From NCBI GenBank assembly GCA_028871195.1, contig JAGWNT010000072.1, positions 1 to 20,899 of the forward strand: a stretch of 20,899 nt of DNA. Direction: 5' to 3'. Under the pieces are notes generated by a model that was not told the origin of the DNA, did no database searches, and worked only from the letters and a program-made list of their open reading frames with translations. This DNA comes from REEB85 sp018971455 (GTDB lineage: Bacteria; Pseudomonadota; Alphaproteobacteria; Acetobacterales; Acetobacteraceae). A program made the position numbers and the translations under genes. This document shows positions 11,414-19,120 of this stretch, one piece after another. How positions within the stretch are numbered: position 1 is the first letter of the stretch; each line of letters starts with the position of its first letter.

Positions 11414-11428
11414 GAACAAATATGGAAC
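11414..11428 (+). promoter_or_regulatory. LexA (SOS) box 2 at recA, opposite orientation
   Basis: On the plus strand this reads GAAC-AAATATG-GAAC, again an exact GAAC-N7-GAAC match. It points opposite to box 1, with centres 33 bases apart, and lies just upstream of the predicted -35. The two boxes together make a large imperfect inverted repeat, suggesting two LexA dimers on the promoter. Confidence 0.8.
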
Positions 11429-11513
11429 ATTTGATGCGCGGCCGATCGAAACGCCAAATCGATACGCCCGGTCGCCACTCCGCCACCGATCCGGCCACTC
11501 CGTCGGCTGGACT

Positions 11514-13211
11514 CTAGACAGTCTGGGCGGCGGTCACTTCGTCGAGCTTGGCCGCCAGATCGCGCAGCGAATAGGGCTTGGGCAGGAAGGCCGTCGCCGC
11601 CTCGTCGAGATCGCGGCGCAGCGTCTCCTCCGCGTAGCCGGAAACCAGCACCGCCGGCAGCGTCGGGGCTTCGAGCCGCTCGCGCACCTCGCGCACCAGC
11701 GTCGCGCCATCCATGCCCGGCATCACCATGTCGGTGACAACCGCGGAGATCAGCGTCGGCTGCCTGTCGCGCGCCAGACGGTCGAGCAGGGCGAGGGCGG
11801 CATCGCCATTCTCGGCGGCGAGCACCGTCCAGCCATGCCGCGCCAGGGTGCGCTCGGCCAGCCGGCGTACGGGCTCCTCGTCCTCGACCAGCAGCACCGT
11901 GCGCAGGCTCGGCGCCGCCGCCTGGGCCGCCGGCTCCGGCGCCTCGCGCGGCACGCGGGGGATGGCGACCGCCTCCTGCCCGTCCCAGCGCGGCAGATAG
12001 ACGCGCAGCTGCGTGCCCTGCCCGACCTCGCTCTCGACGGCGAGGAAACCGTCGGACTGGCGGATGATGCCGTGCACCGTGGACAGGCCAAGCCCGCTGC
12101 CGCCGGTCTCGCGCTTGGTGGTGAAGAACGGGTCGAAAATGCGCGGCAGCACCTCGGGCGGAATGCCGGCCCCGGTGTCGCGCACCTCGATCATGACGTA
12201 GCGGCCGGGCGGAATGGTCTCCGGCCCGCGGGCGAGCGGGCGGTAGAGCGTCATGTGGCCGCTGCGCAGGGTCACGCGGCCGCCCTCGGGCATGGCGTCG
12301 CGCGCATTGACCACGAGGTTGACCAGCACCTGGTCGAGCTGGGTCGGATCGGCGCGCACGGTGCGCCCCGGGGTCTCCAGATCGAGCTCCAGCGTCACCT
12401 TGCCGCCGAGCAGCCGGCGCAGCAGGCCGGAGAGATCGGTGATGACGTCGTTCACCGCCAGCACGCGCGGTTGCAGGGTCTGCTGGCGGCCGAAGGCGAG
12501 AAGCTGGCGCACCAGGGCGGCGCCGCGCTGGGCCGAGGCGCGCACCTGGGCGGCATCCTCCAGCACTTCGACGGGCAAATCCTCATGGGTCTCGATCGAA
12601 TCCGCCGCACCCAGCACGGCGGTCAGCAGATTGTTGAAATCATGGGCGATGCCGCCGGCAAGCTGGCCGACCGCCTGGAGCTTCTGGCTGTGCGCGAGCT
12701 GCGCCTCGAGCTGCTTCTGCAGCGTGATGTCGGCGATGCGCAGCAGCGCGCCGCTGGGGGCACCCCCCGGCTCGCGCAATGGCACCGCGACGACGCTGAC
12801 CATCGGCTCCCACGGATCGCGGCCCGGGTCGCGCGTCTCGGTGCCCATCGCGCCTTCGAGCCGGGTGGCGAAGCCGCGCGCCAGACGCTGGCGGCCGGCG
12901 AGCACCGGCGCGATCTCCTCCCACGCCGTCTCGCGCGCCGTCTGATCGAAGATCAGCTCGGCGGCCGCCCCCCTCGTGAGATCGACATCGCGCCCCACCA
13001 TGCGGCGCAGCGCCTCGTTGGCGCGCAGGATGCGCCCCTCGCGATCGACCACCAGCGCGCCGAACGGCGCATCGACGAAAAGCAGGCTCACCAGCCCTTC
13101 CAGCACCGGATCGCCGGCGCCGGGGGCGGACGGGCCGCCGGCCAGCAATTCGATCAGCCGCAGGGGTGCGGTGCGGGTCCGGGCGCGGAACAGACGGGTC
13201 AGCCGTTTCAT
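11514..13211 (-). CDS. cckA: CckA-like hybrid sensor histidine kinase/response regulator
   Basis: A 565-residue hybrid kinase, by family the start of the CckA-ChpT-CtrA phosphorelay. A PAS-like domain (about 45-165) contains GALVVDREGRILRANEALRR. The phospho-acceptor is H190 in AVGQLAGGIAHDFNNLLTA, and the AFGRQQTLQPRVL segment that follows is a CckA hallmark. The ATPase domain has the N box VNARDAM (about 301-307), G1 DTGAGI (345-350) and G2 GSGLGLS (371-377). An Ala/Pro linker (415-435) leads to a receiver domain with acidic EDEE (443-446), phospho-Asp D494 in DMVMPGMDG and K545 in KPYS. No transmembrane segment is visible; Caulobacter CckA is longer and membrane-anchored. The ATG at 13211 overlaps the flhB stop (ATGA). 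It ends about 85 bases before the recA control region. Loss of the anchor should change its localisation signal. Confidence 0.88.
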   Translation of the reverse strand: MKRLTRLFRARTRTAPLRLIELLAGGPSAPGAGDPVLEGLVSLLFVDAPFGALVVDREGRILRANEALRRMVGRDVDLTRGAAAELIFDQTARETAWEEIAPVLAGRQRLARGFATRLEGAMGTETRDPGRDPWEPMVSVVAVPLREPGGAPSGALLRIADITLQKQLEAQLAHSQKLQAVGQLAGGIAHDFNNLLTAVLGAADSIETHEDLPVEVLEDAAQVRASAQRGAALVRQLLAFGRQQTLQPRVLAVNDVITDLSGLLRRLLGGKVTLELDLETPGRTVRADPTQLDQVLVNLVVNARDAMPEGGRVTLRSGHMTLYRPLARGPETIPPGRYVMIEVRDTGAGIPPEVLPRIFDPFFTTKRETGGSGLGLSTVHGIIRQSDGFLAVESEVGQGTQLRVYLPRWDGQEAVAIPRVPREAPEPAAQAAAPSLRTVLLVEDEEPVRRLAERTLARHGWTVLAAENGDAALALLDRLARDRQPTLISAVVTDMVMPGMDGATLVREVRERLEAPTLPAVLVSGYAEETLRRDLDEAATAFLPKPYSLRDLAAKLDEVTAAQTV

Positions 13212-14263
13212 GCCGCCATTGTGGCGGCCTTGCCGCGCAGACGCCAGACATAGGCAATGATTTCGGCCACCAGTTTGAAATGCTCGGCCGGAATCTCGGC
13301 CTCGAGCGGCACCAGATAGAGCGCCCGCGCGAGCGGCGGGTTGGCCACCAGCGGCACGGCATTGGCCTGCGCCACCTCGCGAATCCGCGCCGCCACCTCG
13401 TCCACCCCCTTGGCGACCACACGCGGCGCGGCCGGGGCCGCCGGGTCATAGGCCAGCGCCACGGCGTAATGCGTCGGGTTGGTGAGCACCACGGTGGCCT
13501 TCGGCACCGCCAGGATCATCCGCCGGCGCATCCGCTGCTGGCGGATCTGGCGGATGCGTCCCTTGATCTGCGGATCCCCCTCCATCTCCTTGTGCTCATC
13601 GCGCAACTCCTGCCTGCTCATGCGCAGCCCGCGCATATGCTGCAACCGCGTCTGCACCAGGTCCAGCACCGCGATCAGGGCCTGGGCGGCCAGCATGGCC
13701 ATGACCAGCGCCAGCACCTCGCCGCGCAGGCTCAGCGCCAGCGCGCCGACCGGCTCGCCCAGCAAGGCCTCGAGCCGGCCCGGCATGGCCCGGAAGACCT
13801 GCCACCCGGCGGCGGCAACGACGGCAAGCTTCACCAGCGATTTCAGCGCCTCGAACAGAGCGCGGGTGCTGACGATGCGGGCCAGCCCGCGGCGCGGGTC
13901 GAGGCGCGCGACATCCGGCCTGAGGGCGTGGGTGTGCAGCGCGAACCCGCTCTGCAGCAGCACAGCCAGGCTGCCGGCAAGAAGGGCGGCCAGCACGAAC
14001 GGGGCGGTGGCGGCCAGCAGGGCGAGGGCCGCCGCGCGCAACCCCGCCGACGGGTCGAGCCGGCCCGACCCGGCCAGGAGGGCGGCGAGCCGCGCCGCCA
14101 GCGTGCGCGCGATGCCCGGCGCCGCCATCGCCAGAACCAGCGTGCCGGCCCCCAGCACGCCGAGCGTCGTCGCCTCGCGCGAGATCGGCGCGCCGCCCTC
14201 CTCGCGCGCCTTCTGCAGGCGCCGGGCGGAGGCGGCCTCCGTGCGGTCTTCCGTCTCGGCCAT
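13208..14263 (-). CDS. flhB: Flagellar export switch protein FlhB
   Basis: A 351-residue export-gate protein that switches secretion from rod/hook to filament substrates. The N-terminus EDRTEAASARRLQKAREEG is the family start, four hydrophobic segments span about residues 32-205, and the conserved MSRQELRDEHKEMEGDPQIK region (215-234) leads into the cytoplasmic domain. The self-cleavage site NPTH is intact at 262-265. Length is normal. The ATG at 14263 has GGGAG upstream, immediately after a strong hairpin. The 3' end overlaps cckA. Confidence 0.96.
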   Translation of the reverse strand: MAETEDRTEAASARRLQKAREEGGAPISREATTLGVLGAGTLVLAMAAPGIARTLAARLAALLAGSGRLDPSAGLRAAALALLAATAPFVLAALLAGSLAVLLQSGFALHTHALRPDVARLDPRRGLARIVSTRALFEALKSLVKLAVVAAAGWQVFRAMPGRLEALLGEPVGALALSLRGEVLALVMAMLAAQALIAVLDLVQTRLQHMRGLRMSRQELRDEHKEMEGDPQIKGRIRQIRQQRMRRRMILAVPKATVVLTNPTHYAVALAYDPAAPAAPRVVAKGVDEVAARIREVAQANAVPLVANPPLARALYLVPLEAEIPAEHFKLVAEIIAYVWRLRGKAATMAA

Positions 14264-14279
14264 CGCTCAGCCTCTCCCG

Positions 14280-14302
14280 CCGGCGCGGCCTCGGCGCGCC
14301 GG
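14280..14302 (-). promoter_or_regulatory. Perfect hairpin in the fliR-flhB gap, next to the flhB ribosome site
   Basis: CCGGCGCG and CGCGCCGG form an 8-bp perfect stem with a 7-base loop in the 93-base gap between fliR and flhB, otherwise the loosest junction in this operon. It ends a couple of bases before the GGGAG ribosome site of flhB. There is no T run. It could tune flhB translation or mRNA stability; the function is inferred. Confidence 0.45.
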
Positions 14303-14356
14303 TGACATTGGCCGGCACGATGGGGCGGGCGCATCGGCGTCCGATCCGGGCATGGG

Positions 14357-15151
14357 CTAGAGTCCGGGCAGGGCCAGGAAGCCCTCGCGCACCCCGGCCT
14401 GCCAGGTGCCCAGCAGCGCCGCCGCTAGCAGCGCCAGCAGGGCGGTGCCCCCGATGATCAGGCCGGGCATGGCGGCGAAGTAGATCTGCAGTTGCGGCAC
14501 CAGCCGCGCCAGCACCGCGAGCCCGGCCTGCCAGACCAGGCCGGCGAGCACGAACGGGGCGGCGAGTTGCAGCGCGAAGGCGAAGCTGTGCGCCACGGCG
14601 CGCACCGCAAGCTGGGCGGTGTCCACCGCCGGCAGCAGGGCGCCCGGCGGGACCAGCCGGTAGCTGCCCGCCAGCGCCGCGAGCGGCAGGGCGTGAAGGC
14701 CGCTCGCCAGGATCATCACCGGGGCGGCCAGGCCAAGGGCGCGCGACACCACGGCGGTCTGCGGGCCGAGGGCGGGATCCGGCTGGATGACGTTGGCAAG
14801 CCCGATCAGCGAGGCGATCATCTGGCCGGCGACGGGCAGCGCCAGCAGCAGCAGGCGCGTGAGCCAGCCGAGCCACAGACCGGTGGCGATCTCGGCGCCG
14901 ACCATGGCGGCCGCCCGCCACGCATCCGACGGTGCCGGCGGAACGAGCGGCAGCACCACCGGCAGCACCACCGCGACCATCGCCAGGGTGAAGCCGGCGC
15001 GGATGGTCGGCGGCACCTCCATCTCGCCGATGCCCGGCAGCAGCATCGCGGCACTGCCGATGCGCGCGATCAGCAGCGCCGCGGCGAAGGCCCAGCCCGG
15101 CAGGCTGGCGAGGAAGGCCGCGTCGTCTGCGGCAATCGGCACGGCCGCCAT
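14357..15151 (-). CDS. fliR: Flagellar export gate protein FliR
   Basis: A 264-residue polytopic membrane protein of the export gate core (FliP5-FliQ4-FliR1). Six or so hydrophobic segments are seen. The N-terminal FAAALLIARIGSAAMLLPG followed by P-x-x-I/V-R-A-G-F (VPPTIRAGFTLA), the GLWLGWLTRLLL segment, and LVWQAGLAVLARLVPQLQIY near the C-terminus are FliR features. The start ATG at 15151 shares one base with the fliQ stop (TGATG). Length fits the family (about 250-265). Confidence 0.95.
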   Translation of the reverse strand: MAAVPIAADDAAFLASLPGWAFAAALLIARIGSAAMLLPGIGEMEVPPTIRAGFTLAMVAVVLPVVLPLVPPAPSDAWRAAAMVGAEIATGLWLGWLTRLLLLALPVAGQMIASLIGLANVIQPDPALGPQTAVVSRALGLAAPVMILASGLHALPLAALAGSYRLVPPGALLPAVDTAQLAVRAVAHSFAFALQLAAPFVLAGLVWQAGLAVLARLVPQLQIYFAAMPGLIIGGTALLALLAAALLGTWQAGVREGFLALPGL

Positions 15152-15423
15152 CAGTGCTGACCGATGGCGGTCATGTCGCGGAACAGCATGTGGGCGAAAT
15201 CGCCGAGCGTCGCGGCCATGAATGGGCCGAGCAGCAGCAGCGTGCCGAAGATGGCCAGCACTTTGGGCACGAAGGCCAGGGTCTGCTCGTTGATCTGCGT
15301 CACCGCCTGAACCAGCGACATGACGAGACCGACCGCCAGCGCCATGGCCAGCGGCGGTCCGCCGAGCTTGAGCACCACGATCATGGTCTCGCGCAACAAT
15401 GCGCCGACATCGAGAATCTGCAT
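15151..15423 (-). CDS. fliQ: Flagellar export gate protein FliQ
   Basis: A 90-residue two-helix membrane protein of the export gate. It has the family pattern GPPLAMALAVGLVMSLVQAVTQINEQTLAFVPK, interrupted here as helix 1 (about 18-40), the conserved QAVTQINEQTL turn, and helix 2 (about 55-75). Length is typical. The ATG at 15423 is preceded by GGTGAG. It overlaps fliR by one base, and the gap to fliE is 44 bases. Confidence 0.96.
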   Translation of the reverse strand: MQILDVGALLRETMIVVLKLGGPPLAMALAVGLVMSLVQAVTQINEQTLAFVPKVLAIFGTLLLLGPFMAATLGDFAHMLFRDMTAIGQH

Positions 15424-15467
15424 GGTCTCACCGGAATTTTTCGGGTGACGGGAGCGGCGCGCCGCCC

Positions 15468-15764
15468 TCAGATCGGCATCTTCATGATGTCCTGATAGGC
15501 CTGCACCACGCGGTCGCGGATCGCCACCGTGGTCTGCAGCGCGAGTTCGGCCTTGGAGACGGCGGCGACCACCTCGGTGATGTTGCCGCCGCCGGCAATG
15601 GCCTGCATCGACTGCGTCTCGGCCTGCTTGTTGACGTCGATCACGCCCTGCACCGCGCGGTCGAGCACGGCGCCGAAATCGCCGCCCCCCGCACCCGACG
15701 CCTCGGCGCGGCGATAGGCCTCGGCGGCCGCCGAGGGCGTGACGGTCAGGGTCGGGATCGCCAT
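15468..15764 (-). CDS. fliE: Flagellar MS ring-rod junction protein FliE
   Basis: A 98-residue FliE, which links the MS ring to the proximal rod and is itself exported. The C-terminal core with VSKAELALQTTVAIRDRVVQ followed by AYQDIMKMPI is the family hallmark; the N-terminal third is Ala/Gly-rich and variable. The ATG at 15764 lies four bases after the flgC stop, so translation is probably coupled. Confidence 0.95.
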   Translation of the reverse strand: MAIPTLTVTPSAAAEAYRRAEASGAGGGDFGAVLDRAVQGVIDVNKQAETQSMQAIAGGGNITEVVAAVSKAELALQTTVAIRDRVVQAYQDIMKMPI

Positions 15765-15768
15765 GGCA

Positions 15769-16176
15769 TCACTTCAGCATGTCGATGGTGCGGGTCAGCA
15801 TGCCGCGCGTGACCTGCATGACGGAGAGGTTGGCGTTGTAGCTGCGCTGGGCGTCGCGCATGTCCATCACCTCGACGAAGCTGTTGACGTTCGGCTCCAG
15901 CACGTAGCCCTGCGCGTTGGCGGCGGGATGTCCCGGATCGTAGCGCAGCTTCATCGGGCTCATGTCCTGGCCGATCTTCTCGACCTTGACCAGATCCACG
16001 CCGCGCGCCTGATCCATCACGTTCGCGAAGGTGACCGTCTTGCGGCGATAAGGCTGCGCGCCCGGCGTGGCGCCGGTGGTGTCCTGGTTGGCAAGATTCT
16101 CGGCAATCACCCGCAGCCGCGTGTTCTGCGCCTCCATGCCGCTTGCGGAGATGCTCAGCGCCGTGGACATTTCCAT
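15769..16176 (-). CDS. flgC: Flagellar basal-body rod protein FlgC
   Basis: A 135-residue proximal rod protein. The N-terminal rod signature SISASGMEAQNTRLRVIAEN and C-terminal SYNANLSVMQVTRGMLTRTI mark it, with the FlgC-specific PYRRKTVTFANV and PNVNSFVEVMDMRDAQR in between. No signal peptide, as expected for a protein exported through the flagellar apparatus. The ATG at 16176 has GGGGAG nine bases upstream. It starts 18 bases after flgB. Confidence 0.96.
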   Translation of the reverse strand: MEMSTALSISASGMEAQNTRLRVIAENLANQDTTGATPGAQPYRRKTVTFANVMDQARGVDLVKVEKIGQDMSPMKLRYDPGHPAANAQGYVLEPNVNSFVEVMDMRDAQRSYNANLSVMQVTRGMLTRTIDMLK

Positions 16177-16194
16177 CGCGGTTGCTCCCCGGGC

Positions 16195-16572
16195 TCAGCG
16201 ACCGATCGCGGTGCGAAACAGGCCCATGTATTTCTTGTAGACGTTGTCGACGAAGTCGTGGATCGACTCGGTGTCCGCGACCTTCGCGAGCTGCGCGTCG
16301 AGCTGCACGCCGTTGCCGTCGGGCGCGCGCTCTCCGGCCAGCGTGCGGCGGGCGAAGAGGCGCGCCTCACCGCCGCCCACATCGCGCGCGCTGGTACGGA
16401 CCGGCGCCAGACCCGCCTGGGCGAGCTGGGTTGCGAACGGCACCAGGTCGCGCGCCCGCCAGCCCGGCGTGTCGGCATTGGCGATGTTCTGCGCAAGCAG
16501 CTGCTGGCGCTGATCGACCCAGGCGAGGCGGCGTTCGGCGAGGTCGAACAGAGGGATGCGCGTCGGGTCCAT
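16195..16572 (-). CDS. flgB: Flagellar basal-body rod protein FlgB
   Basis: A 125-residue proximal rod protein and first gene of the flgBC-fliEQR-flhB-cckA operon. The rod motif RRLAWVDQRQQLLAQNIANA followed by DTPGWRARDL is clear. I placed the start at ATG 16572 (MDPTRIPLFDL); an in-frame ATG at 16638 adds 22 residues that are not family-like and would cross the divergent promoter region. A weak AGGA lies about 12 bases upstream. Slightly short for FlgB because the middle region is reduced. Confidence 0.92.
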   Translation of the reverse strand: MDPTRIPLFDLAERRLAWVDQRQQLLAQNIANADTPGWRARDLVPFATQLAQAGLAPVRTSARDVGGGEARLFARRTLAGERAPDGNGVQLDAQLAKVADTESIHDFVDNVYKKYMGLFRTAIGR

Positions 16573-16703
16573 GGGGCGGCGATCCTGTCGGTGGGCGGGC
16601 CGGAGGAAGGGGCCCGGGCACAGCTTGCGGGAAGACAACGAACAAGCGGTTAATTCCGCCGGGTAAGAGGCTGTTCATCGTTTTGCGCTGCAATGCCGCC
16701 GTG
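16573..16703. promoter_or_regulatory. Divergent control region between flgB and the fliO-fliP side
   Basis: This 131-base gap should hold both promoters. It has a GCGG-TTAATT-CCGC inverted repeat (16646-16659). On the minus strand it reads TTAACCGC, a partial match to the single-box CtrA motif TTAACCAT known from other alphaproteobacteria, and TTAA is followed seven bases later by TTCG rather than TTAA. This is suggestive only. No reliable -35/-10 pair or sigma-54 promoter was found. Confidence 0.35.
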
Positions 16704-17015
16704 ATGCCGCAGCCCGACGCCCCCGACCCTGCCCTCCCCGCCGCGATCGCGCCCGAGCCCGCGCCCGAAGCAGCGCATGACGCCGCGCGGGGGGCGGCGG
16801 CGCTGGCCGGGCAGGTGGCGACGCTCCTGCGCGTGGCGCGCAGCCTGGTGCAGGCGCGCCGCGCGATCGATCTCACCGGCCTCGACGGCATGGTGGGCCA
16901 GCTCTGCGCCCGCGCGCTCGACCTGCCGCCCGCCCAGGGCTGCGCGCTGCGCCCCCTGCTCGTCGCGCTGCTCGGAGACCTCGACGCGTTGCAGGCCGCC
17001 CAGCGCCCGCCCTGA
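16704..17015 (+). CDS. Unknown small protein leading the fliO-fliP cluster
   Basis: A 103-residue reading frame that I do not recognise. The first 30 residues are Pro/Ala-rich and probably disordered. Residues 31-100 are rich in Leu, Ala and Arg and look all-helical (LLRVARSLVQARRAIDLTGL, then GMVGQLCARAL and LLVALLGDLDALQAA), without membrane segments or signal peptide. Position (same strand, 69 bases before fliO, divergent from flgB) and a coherent amphipathic helix pattern suggest a real flagellar-cluster gene, perhaps a small chaperone-like or regulatory protein; that is inference. No good ribosome site precedes ATG 16704; GTG 16701 and TTG 16683 are in-frame alternatives. Confidence 0.6.
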   Translation: MPQPDAPDPALPAAIAPEPAPEAAHDAARGAAALAGQVATLLRVARSLVQARRAIDLTGLDGMVGQLCARALDLPPAQGCALRPLLVALLGDLDALQAAQRPP

Positions 17016-17084
17016 ACCGCCATCGGGCGCGCAACAAAAGGCGCTGCCCCGCTGCCCGCTCCGCCCCCGGCAAAAGGCCGTGCG

Positions 17085-17363
17085 ATGTCGATCCTTTCCC
17101 TGCTGCTCGCTCTCCTCTCGCTCGGCGCCGTTCTGGCACTGGTCGTGCTCGCCGGCAGGCTGGCGCGGGCCGGCGGGCTTGCCGCCCGCATCTCCGGCGC
17201 CGCCGGCGACGGCCGGCTCAGGCTCGTGCAGAGCCTCGCGCTTGATCCGCGCCGGCGGCTTCATCTGGTGCAGTGCGACGGGCGCTGCGCCCTGCTGCTG
17301 ACCGGCGGCGCGCAGGATGTGGTGGTGGGATGGGCCGCCGCGCCGGCGGAGGATGGCGCGTGA
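17085..17363 (+). CDS. fliO: Flagellar biosynthesis protein FliO (short form)
   Basis: A 92-residue protein with one N-terminal hydrophobic segment (about 2-25, LSLLLALLSLGAVLALVVLA) followed by a small cytoplasmic domain RLRLVQSLALDPRRRLHLVQ then CDGRCALLLTGG, the FliO core pattern. FliO helps assemble FliP. AAAGG lies about eight bases before ATG 17085. It overlaps fliP through GTGA. FliO is poorly conserved, so the call rests on both pattern and its place directly before fliP. Confidence 0.85.
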   Translation: MSILSLLLALLSLGAVLALVVLAGRLARAGGLAARISGAAGDGRLRLVQSLALDPRRRLHLVQCDGRCALLLTGGAQDVVVGWAAAPAEDGA

Positions 17364-18124
17364 GGCGCGCCGCCCCGCGCCGCCTGGCACGCGGCGCCGT
17401 GGTGCTGCTGGCGGCGGCATTCGTGCTGGCGTGGCCCGCGCATGCGCAGTCGGTAAGTTTCGATCTCGGCCAGGCCGGCAATGCCGGCGCCACCTCGCGG
17501 CTGGTGCAGCTGACCGCGCTGATCACCGTGCTGTCGCTGGCGCCAAGCCTGCTGGTGATGGTGACCGCCTTCACCCGCATCGTCATCGTGCTGTCGCTGC
17601 TGCGCGGCGCGCTCGGCACCCAGGGCACGCCGCCCAACACGGTGCTGATCGGGCTGGCGCTGTTCCTCACCTTCTTCGTCATGCAGCCGGTGCTGGAGCA
17701 TGCGTGGAACAGCGGGCTACTGCCGATGAGCGACGGGCATGTCGGCAACCTCGAAGGATTGCGGCTGGCGGCCGAGCCGTTCCGCCGCTTCATGTTGGCC
17801 AATCTGCGGCCGCAGGATCTGCGCCTGTTCCTCGATATCGGCCATATGGCCGATCCGGCGACGCCGGATGCGACACCGTGGCGGGCGCTGATCCCGGGCT
17901 TCCTGGTGGGCGAGCTGCGCCGCGCCTTCGAGATGGGATTCCTGCTCTACCTGCCCTTCCTGGTGATCGACAGGGTGGTGGCCAGCGTGCTGATGAGCCT
18001 CGGCATGATGATGCTGCCGCCGAGCGTCGTGTCGCTGCCGTTCAAGCTCATCTTCTTCGTCATGGTGGATGGCTGGCGGCTGGTCGCGGGCAGCCTGGTC
18101 GAGAGCTTTGCGCCGATGCGGTGA
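17360..18124 (+). CDS. fliP: Flagellar export gate protein FliP
   Basis: A 254-residue FliP. A cleavable signal peptide is evident: Arg-rich start, hydrophobic VVLLAAAFVLAW, and an AHA-Q cleavage site near residue 29. The mature protein carries the hallmarks SLAPSLLVMVTAFTRIVIVL, LRGALGTQGTPPNTVLIGLA and, near the end, the FEMGFLLYLPFLVIDRVVAS segment and MMMLPPSVVSLPFKLIFFV. I chose GTG 17360, which overlaps the fliO stop by four bases; an ATG at 17273 in the same frame lies inside fliO and would add Arg/Gly-rich sequence ahead of the signal peptide. It converges with speE, with 38 bases between. Confidence 0.95.
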   Translation: MRRAAPRRLARGAVVLLAAAFVLAWPAHAQSVSFDLGQAGNAGATSRLVQLTALITVLSLAPSLLVMVTAFTRIVIVLSLLRGALGTQGTPPNTVLIGLALFLTFFVMQPVLEHAWNSGLLPMSDGHVGNLEGLRLAAEPFRRFMLANLRPQDLRLFLDIGHMADPATPDATPWRALIPGFLVGELRRAFEMGFLLYLPFLVIDRVVASVLMSLGMMMLPPSVVSLPFKLIFFVMVDGWRLVAGSLVESFAPMR

Positions 18125-18162
18125 TCGGCGTGATGGCGCAAAGCCGGGACAGAGGTGGCCGG

Positions 18163-19035
18163 TCAGCTCCGGGGCGGCAGATGGCGGGCGATGTAGGGCG
18201 GCAGGTGGAAGGCGCCGGCGTGGATGTCCGGCGTCCAGTACTGGGTGGCGCCGAGAATGCCGGCGGCCTCGGCGCGGGCCCGGATGGTCGTGGCCGGCAC
18301 CGCATCGAGCCCGGCCTGCTTGGCGGCGAAGCCGAGCGTCATGAAGCCGCCGACATAGGTCGGCACGGCGGCGACATAGGCCCCGACATGGGGGAAGAAA
18401 CGGGCGCGGCGGGCACTGGTCTCGCGCAGCTCGTCGGCCTGCATGAAGGGCACGCCGCACTGGTTCACGATCAGCCCGCCCGGTGCCAGGATGCGCGCCG
18501 CATTGGCGTAGAACGCGTCGGTGAACAGCACCTCGCCGACGCCGATCGGATCGGTCGAGTCGACGATGATCGCGTCGAAGCGGTCATCGGGCGCCTGTTT
18601 CACATAATCGATGCCGTCACCGACAAGAACGGTGGCGCGCGGATCGTGCCAGGCCTCTCCGGCAATGGCGGGGAGGAACTCCTTGGCCAGGCGGATCACC
18701 TCGCCATCGATCTCCACCATCACCGCCTCGCGCACGCCGCGGTGCTGGAGCACCCGGCGCAGCACGCCGCCATCGCCGGCGCCGATGATGAGCACGCGCG
18801 TGCAGGCACCATGGGCGAGCAGCGGCACGTGCGTGAGCATTTCCTGATAGACGAACTCGTCGCCCTCGGTGATCTGCACGACGCCGTCGAGCAGCATGAC
18901 CCGGCCGTGCGAGCTGCTTTCGAAGATGACGATGTCCTGGAATGCGCTGCGCACGCGGGCAAGCTCGCGGGTGACGCGGAAGCGCTGGCCCCAGTCGGGG
19001 TAGAGGGTCTCGTTGATCCAGGAATCGGTGGTCAT
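18163..19035 (-). CDS. speE: Spermidine synthase (polyamine aminopropyltransferase)
   Basis: A 290-residue enzyme that transfers an aminopropyl group from decarboxylated SAM to putrescine. The N-terminal beta domain contains DIVIFESSSHGRVMLLDGVV and the conserved EFVYQEMLTHVPL (60-72). The SAM-type binding loop is IIGAGDGG (83-90), the adenosine-binding acid is in MVEIDGEV, and the active-site loop is VDSTDPIG (158-165). Length fits bacterial SpeE. GGAG precedes ATG 19035 by about nine bases. It follows speD by 85 bases on the same strand, so substrate and product enzymes are likely co-expressed. Confidence 0.96.
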   Translation of the reverse strand: MTTDSWINETLYPDWGQRFRVTRELARVRSAFQDIVIFESSSHGRVMLLDGVVQITEGDEFVYQEMLTHVPLLAHGACTRVLIIGAGDGGVLRRVLQHRGVREAVMVEIDGEVIRLAKEFLPAIAGEAWHDPRATVLVGDGIDYVKQAPDDRFDAIIVDSTDPIGVGEVLFTDAFYANAARILAPGGLIVNQCGVPFMQADELRETSARRARFFPHVGAYVAAVPTYVGGFMTLGFAAKQAGLDAVPATTIRARAEAAGILGATQYWTPDIHAGAFHLPPYIARHLPPRS

Positions 19036-19120
19036 GGCGGTACTCCGGCAATCAGGACACGCGACGCGAAACGGGCCGGGCATGACACCCGGCCCGCGCG
19101 ATTCGCCAGCGAAGCTTTGG

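Noticed and set aside
11273..11419. Longer recA starting at ATG 11419
   Set aside because: It would translate the promoter and a LexA box, and the added residues are not RecA-like.
16616..16628. Sigma-54-like promoter (GGCAC ... TTGC) near flgB
   Set aside because: Spacing between the two elements is two bases too short for the required GG-N10-GC.
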